In this document: positions 58,741 through 64,000 of the stretch, piece after piece | Layout: every line of letters starts with the position of its first letter | Numbering within the stretch: position 1 is the first letter of the stretch | From: Ovis canadensis | Lineage: Eukaryota > Chordata > Mammalia > Artiodactyla > Bovidae | Direction: 5' to 3' | DNA length: 64,000 bases | NCBI RefSeq assembly: GCF_042477335.2 | Contig: NC_091264.1 | Coordinates: forward strand, 32,861,386-32,925,385 | Notes under the pieces: generated by a model | Told to the model about the DNA's origin: nothing | Databases searched by the model: none | What the model saw: only the letters and a program-made list of their open reading frames with translations | Translations under genes and position numbers: made by a program

Positions 58741-59149
58741 TAACTATAGACTCCTCAGGCTTTCTTTTACCTTTGAGTTCTTTTCCAAACTTCTCCGACT
58801 TTTTAGAACTGAGGTTCTGTCTGCAGTTGTTACTCTCAGTCTCCTTCCAAATGCGTCCACCCTTCTGTTGTAGGGTAATTGTTCTTTTTGGATGCTGTCC
58901 CTTTATCTTTTAATGTGTCAGTTCACTTAGTTAAGCAGTGTGGTATTCCTGGACATTTCCTGGTGGCTAGAGGTAAGCTCTTTAGGACTTTGTTGTCATT
59001 CCTCTTCTGAGGGATGAGAAGTCTGGATTTGGGGATCCAGTGCTCCTATTAGCTACTTTTTTGACTTTGGACAAGTAGTTTGAGTTTTGTGAAAAGGCAG
59101 CACTGTAGTACCATGATGATGCCTTTTTGAGACATTGAATCAGGAATCA

Positions 59150-59320
59150 GAGGAACTAGACTTTAGCTTAGTGCCATATCTGCCAAGTATTAAGCTCTTT
59201 GACTTTGGGTGAGTCATATAATCTCTCTGAACTTTGGTTCTGTTTCCTGTCAGATGTAGAGTAATAGTGTCTATCTTACTTCCCAGGGTTGTTGTGAGCA
59301 TTCAGTGAATATTTGTCGAG
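59150..59320 (+). repeat. MIR remnant
   Basis: 'ttgactttgggtgagtcata', 'tcctgtcagatgtagagtaa', 'gggttgttgtgagcattcag'. Confidence 0.8.
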
Positions 59321-59789
59321 TTTTTAATTTAAAAACTTGAAGGTGGTGGTTCCCAGAGGCAGACTGGGGCTGGGCTGGCTGCATCACTGTCAGATGGTGA
59401 ACATTAAAAAATACAGGTACCAGGGCCTCCCCAGGAGCTCTGACTCAGTAAACTGGGGAAGGGGAATGGAGGGTAGGGTAATCCTGGAATCTGAGATTTT
59501 CTTTTTTTTAAAGTTCCCTTGTGATTTCATTGGATACCCTTATATGGGAATTGCTCCAAGGTATCAGTAATGAACTCTATTCTACTCTGGAGAACTATGG
59601 AAAATGTACTGCAGAAGAGAAATAGTTCTGAGGGAGAAAAATCAAGGAAAAATGATAATGAAGATTATCAGTCCCCTTAAAATTAAATTACAGCTTTTAT
59701 AATATTTCACAATTTGTGCTGTGCCAGATAGTTGATGATAATAAAGGACATGATAATTATAGCCATTGTTCAATGAATATTTGCTGGAT

Positions 59790-59960
59790 GCTTTACCTAT
59801 TCATTTTGGTTAGTTCTTCTCAACATCTCTGTGAAGTAGGAATTGTTATTCCCATTTTGTAAATGGTGAGATGTTGTTATCTCAGAGTCACATAACCAGT
59901 GAGTCATGGGCATGATTTTTAACTTAGATACCTCTGACTTCAAAACCCAAGCTGTTTCCT
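59790..59960 (-). repeat. MIR remnant
   Basis: 'ctctgtgaagtaggaattgt', 'cccattttgtaaatggtgag', 'gagtcacataaccagtgagt'. Confidence 0.75.
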
Positions 59961-60007
59961 TTATGCTGCACCATTTAGTGATTATATTGACGGGTTTTCT
60001 CATCTAA

Positions 60008-60193
<186 letters not shown>

Positions 60194-60394
60194 TAGTTGA
60201 CCAGTTAGTCTGTGCATCCTTAGGTCCAGTAAGACTTCATCAACCCTGTTTGGTGAATGACAATTGGAGTTGTCTCATTCCAGTTTTGGTAATAGTGCTT
60301 AACTTCCTTATTACTTTGGAAGAGTCTTTTATATATATTTCTAACCGTTTCAGAGTAGTTATAGAAAAAATATACTTTAAAAAAATCAGTCCTT

Positions 60395-60697
60395 TTTAAT
60401 TTTGACTGCTCAGGCCTTCGTTGCCGCGAGGGCTTTTCTCTAGTGGTGAGCGGGGGCCACTCCAGCTGCAGCGCACAGGCTTCTCACTGCAGTGGCTCCT
60501 CTTGTTGGGAGCACAGGCTCCAGGGCCTGTGGGCTTCGGTAGCTGTGCTCCCAGGCTCTAGAGCACAGGCTCAGTGCTTGTGGCGCATGGGCTTCCTTGC
60601 TCCGTGGCATGTGGGGTCCTGCCAGACCAGGGATCATACCTGTGTCTCCTGCATTGGCAGGCAGGTTCTTTACTACTGAGCCGCCAGGGAAGCCCCA
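60395..60697 (-). mobile_element. CHR-type SINE, long form
   Basis: Reverse-oriented, unusually CpG-rich copy: 'gttgccgcgagggcttttct' to GCCGCCAGGGAAGCCCC. Confidence 0.9.
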
Positions 60698-60974
60698 AAA
60701 TACATGTTTGAAAAAAATTTCGTAAGACGTTGCAGAAGTAATGCCGAGGTATAGACATACATGTAAGTCTTGCTGTGGTGTATTCTGTTAGCATAGGAGA
60801 GATTCATTTGTTGTAGCCATCTTAGTGTCAGATGGCGGGAGGTCACACTGGGCTCTGTGACTTTGGCATGACTGCCATTAGTTAACTCTCGTTGATTAGT
60901 GTTGGGAAGTGGGAAGCCCGTCTGAACATGGAGGGAGTAAATGAGCCTTGAACCACGTTTTAGGCTGTCATAGA

Positions 60975-62790
60975 AATTTTTATTTAAAAAATGAGTGAAA
61001 TTAAATACTGCCCTCTGCTCAAGGTTTTCTCCACTTTCCTCTTCTTTTTGGTTAGATCCATTATTGACTTCATTCCTAATGGCCTAGAAGCCAAGATAAA
61101 GTGGGTAAAGGGAAAAACCTGAACTTTAAGAAAGCTTATTAAATTTTGGAATTCAGGCATTGAAGTAATCTCCCCAGCCTCCATAACTGCCGTTTTGGTC
61201 CTTAAGCTGGGAAGTATTTCCTGACCTGATGACTAGTATTGTACTGATGGTTTCCTCAGCAATGACAGTGAAGTATCAGGTCCTGGGATGAAGGATTCTT
61301 TCCTGCCAGAGGATGCTTTTTGGCATAGCTGACCAAGCACTAGCCCAGAGTAGTGATTTGTGATGGGAGGATGATTGGCCTGGGACAGTAAACAGAAACT
61401 AAGAGGAGGTGCTAAGTTTTCTGCCCATCTCAGTCACCTTTCTATTTTGCTTACATTTAGGGTTGAGTAATGTGAGTAAGGTTACAAAAAATTGATTTTC
61501 CGTTTTTGTCCATGGTGGTTTGGGAACTAAGTTTTTTGAGCCTTTTAACCTTGTGAGTTTGACCACCATGTGAGTTGGATCACCTTGTGAATTGTCCACT
61601 GGACAACCAGCAAAAGGCGCCCCCCACCCCCATCCACTCTCGTGACTGCTTGTTTACTTGTTAGTGACTAGCTGCTGCTGCTGCTAAGTCGCTTCAGTCG
61701 TGTTCAACTCTGTGTGACCCCATAGACGGCAGCCCACCAGGCTCTCCTGTCCCTGGGATTCTCCAGGCAAGAGTGCTGGAGTGGGTTGCCATTGCCTTCT
61801 TCAGTGCATGAAAGTGAAAAAAGAAAGTGAAGTCACCCAGTCGTGTCCGACTCCTAGTGACCCCATGGACCACAGCCTATCAGGCTTCTCCATCCATGGG
61901 ATTTTCCAGGCAAGAGTTCTGGAGTGGGGTGCCGTTGCCTTCTCCGGTTAGTGACTAGCAGACAGGGTTATTGTAGGGAAGTCTGTTCTCCCCTTTCCTC
62001 CCCGAGAAATGTGAAGTCTTTGATAGTGTTCTTTGTGGGGGCAGTCTTGGGTGTGGCCATAGTTGCCTGGGGATGAGGCGATTTTGACCAGACTTGCTTT
62101 GACATAGTTTTCCCTGGGTGCACCCAGCTGTTAGACTCTATTGACTGCCAGCTTATTGCTGTATTGTTTCCAGCAATGTCTTGAGGCATAAGTTGCTCTA
62201 CAGACTGATCCAAGTAAACTTTGGCTCCTTTGAAGGGATGGTTTCTGAGGTCAGTGTTTGATATTTGTTCTCATCCCAGGAAGGCTTCTCCCACTTTTCG
62301 AAAGGGACCGATTCTGGAAGACTGTAGAAGGCCTGCAGTTTAGCTCTATCTCCAAAGAATCTATCAGATATCAGTTGCCTTTTCATCACAACTTCTGCTT
62401 TTTTTGAGAGTGCCCTGAGGCCTGAGCCTCTGCATTTCCTGTTGCAAGTGAAAGCCAGTTTCTTTGGGGAGAGCTTGGAATTCTCTCTTCTGTCCCATAG
62501 GCTCTGATGTACTTGTTCCTGCATGACACTCCACTTTAGAAGCTGAGTGCTCAGTGTCAGGGGTGGGGTGGGCAGCCACCCCAGATCTCCGTGGCTTGCC
62601 TCCCTTGTCTTGGAACCCTCATGCCACAGGCCCAGGCAAGGACTCTTGGGGCTCCAGTATTCTCAGCAGCGCTGTGCCCAAGGTAGAGCCGCTGGGCAGA
62701 AGGAAGCCTTTCCTTCTCAATGACTGTGTCTGGACTTAGCCTCTGCAGTGGTTCCCTGGAGGCAGGGAACACTTAGTGATTGAACAACAA
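60975..62790 (-). pseudogene. Possible antisense retrocopy or decayed gene fragment, unidentified
   Basis: On the minus strand, consecutive long frames overlap with frame changes: 62772-62557, 62579-62364, 62524-62198 (…SDRFFGDRAKLQAFYSLPES… EKWEKPSWDENKY…) and 62213-61968 (QSVEQLMPQDIAGNNTAISW…). Residue composition looks protein-like (Lys/Ser/Pro/Glu rich, few low-complexity runs), as in a frameshifted pseudogene. Further left, an AATAAA lies on the minus strand near 60983-60976, but no poly-A tail or target duplication is seen. I do not recognise the protein. It could also be unique sequence that is open by chance. A Bov-A2 (61673-61946) interrupts it. Confidence 0.25.
61673..61946 (-). 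mobile_element. Bov-A2 SINE
   Basis: Reverse-oriented dimer, (TGC)n TAAGTCGCTTCAGTCG to GTGCCGTTGCCTTCTCCG. Perfect 13-bp target duplication GTTAGTGACTAGC at 61660-61672 and 61947-61959. Confidence 0.96.
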
Positions 62791-62865
62791 CAATTTATTA
62801 GGTATGCAGAAATAGTACTTGATTTAATTTATGATTCTTTAATTTTTAAAGTACACTTTGTCATT

Positions 62866-64000
62866 TTCAGTTCAGTTCAGTCGCTCAGTCGTGTCTGACT
62901 CTTTGCGATCCCATGAACCACAGCACGGCAGGCCTCCCTGTCCATCACAGACCCCGAGAGTCCACCCAAACCCATGTCCATTGAGTTGGTGATGCCATCC
63001 AGCCATCTCATCCTCTGTTGTTCCCTTCTCCTCCTGCCCCCAATCTTTCCCAGCATCAGAGTCTTTTAAAATGAGTCAGCTCTTTGCCTCAGGTGGCCAA
63101 AGTATTGGAGTTTCAGCTTCAACATCAGTCCTTCTAATGAACACCCAGGACTGATCTCCTTTAGGATGGACTGGTTTGATCTCCTTGCAGTCCAAGAGAC
63201 TCTCAAGAGTCTTCTCCAACACCACAGTTCAAAAGCATCAATTCCTTGGTGCTCAGCTTTCTTTATAGTCCAACTCTCACGTCCATACATGACCACTGGA
63301 AAAACCATAGCCTTGACTAGACAGAGCTTTGTCAGCAAAGTAATGTCTCTGCTTTTTAATATGCTGTCTAGGTTGGTCATAACTTTCCTTCCAAGGAGTA
63401 AGCGTCTTTTAATTTCATGGCTGCGATCATCATCTGCAGTGATTTTGGAGGCCAGAAAAATAAAGTCAGCCACTGTTTCCCCATCTATTTGCCATGAAGT
63501 GATGGGACCGGATGCCGTGATCTTCGTTTTCTAAATGTTGAGCTTTAAGCCAACTTTTTCACTCTCCTCTTTCACTTTCATCAAGAGGCTCTTTAGTTCT
63601 TCTTCACTTTCTGCCATAAGGGTGGTGTCATCTGTGTATCTGAGGTTATTGATATTTCTCCTGGCAATCTTGATTTCAGCTTGTGCTTCCTCCAGCCCAG
63701 CGTTTCTCATGATGTACTCTGCATAGAAGTTAAATAAGCAGGGTGACAATATACAGCCTTGATGTACTCCTTTTCCTGTTTGGAACCAGTCTGTTGTTCC
63801 ATGTCCAGTTCTAACTGTTGCTTCCTGACCTGCATACAGGTTTCTCAAGAGGCAGGTCAGGTGGTCTGGTATTCCCATCTCTTTCAGAATTTTCCACAGT
63901 TTATTGTGATCCACACAGTCAGAGGCTTTGGCATAGTCAATAAAGCAGAAATAGATGTTCTTCTGGAACTCTTGCTATTTTGATGATCCAGTGGATGTTG
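62866..64000 (-). mobile_element. BovB (RTE) LINE, cut by window edge
   Basis: Minus-strand BovB, same orientation and region as the copy at 1255. The 3' terminus (complement of TGAACTGAACTGAA) is at about 62866. The frame 63473-63066 is the C-terminal domain (MTNLDSILKSRDITLLTKLC...). The frame 63914-63531 is reverse transcriptase (CILSPCLFNFYAEYIM, then NNLRYTDDTTLMAE). The catalytic box reads YTDD rather than the usual YADD, and a stop follows LKLNI, so this copy is inactive. It extends beyond 64000. Confidence 0.95.

Overview
This is a mammalian, specifically ruminant (pecoran, cattle-like), nuclear genomic window. The evidence is the repeat content: BovB (RTE-type) LINE copies with a recognisable reverse transcriptase, many Bov-tA and Bov-A2 SINEs, CHR-type tRNA-derived SINEs, ruminant L1 3' ends and a ruminant mariner terminus. 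The sparse, spliced gene structures agree. The sequence alone does not separate Bos from other pecorans. Three genes are recognised in the order AARS2 (minus), SPATS1 (plus), CDC5L (plus). This is the order I know from human 6p21.1, and the matching bovine region is expected on chromosome 23.

Layout: 1-1061 holds the first two coding exons of AARS2 (mitochondrial alanyl-tRNA synthetase), reading leftward out of the window, with a CpG-rich promoter at about 840-1230. A truncated BovB starts only about 200 bp upstream of its start codon. From 1.2 to 27.5 kb is an intergenic, repeat-dense stretch with nested insertions, one 270-bp local direct duplication and one weak candidate exon. SPATS1 (spermatogenesis-associated serine-rich 1) runs from a CpG-rich segment at 27.56-27.96 kb through eight coding exons (28071 to 48714). 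Joined, these give a 291-residue open frame with every splice phase consistent. The 48.7-53.5 kb interval separates SPATS1 from CDC5L and holds unique sequence and a few SINEs. CDC5L starts in a TATA-less, CpG-rich promoter (CRE, CCAAT and TCTCGCGAGA motifs). The window carries its first five coding exons (about 180 residues: both Myb repeats and the start of the basic region), then part of intron 5, which ends in a second BovB.

The three genes are not an operon and do not form one pathway. AARS2 charges mitochondrial tRNA-Ala, SPATS1 is a testis-expressed protein without an enzymatic domain, and CDC5L is a core spliceosomal Myb-like protein. No new biological system is evident. The most useful observations are: a GC-AG intron in CDC5L; an apparently shifted SPATS1 start codon; a substitution pair in the conserved AlaRS signature of AARS2; a three-layer nested L1/SINE/BovB insertion with intact target-site duplications; two L1 insertions at one site inside a hAT remnant; the direct duplication at 16.0/19.2 kb; and an unidentified frameshifted antisense coding-like stretch in CDC5L intron 5.

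Exon boundaries were read base by base from splice signals and phase. Protein comparisons rest on recalled family sequences, not on a search. Repeat boundaries are good to roughly 10 bp unless a target-site duplication is given. Family names are by recognition, not by RepeatMasker.
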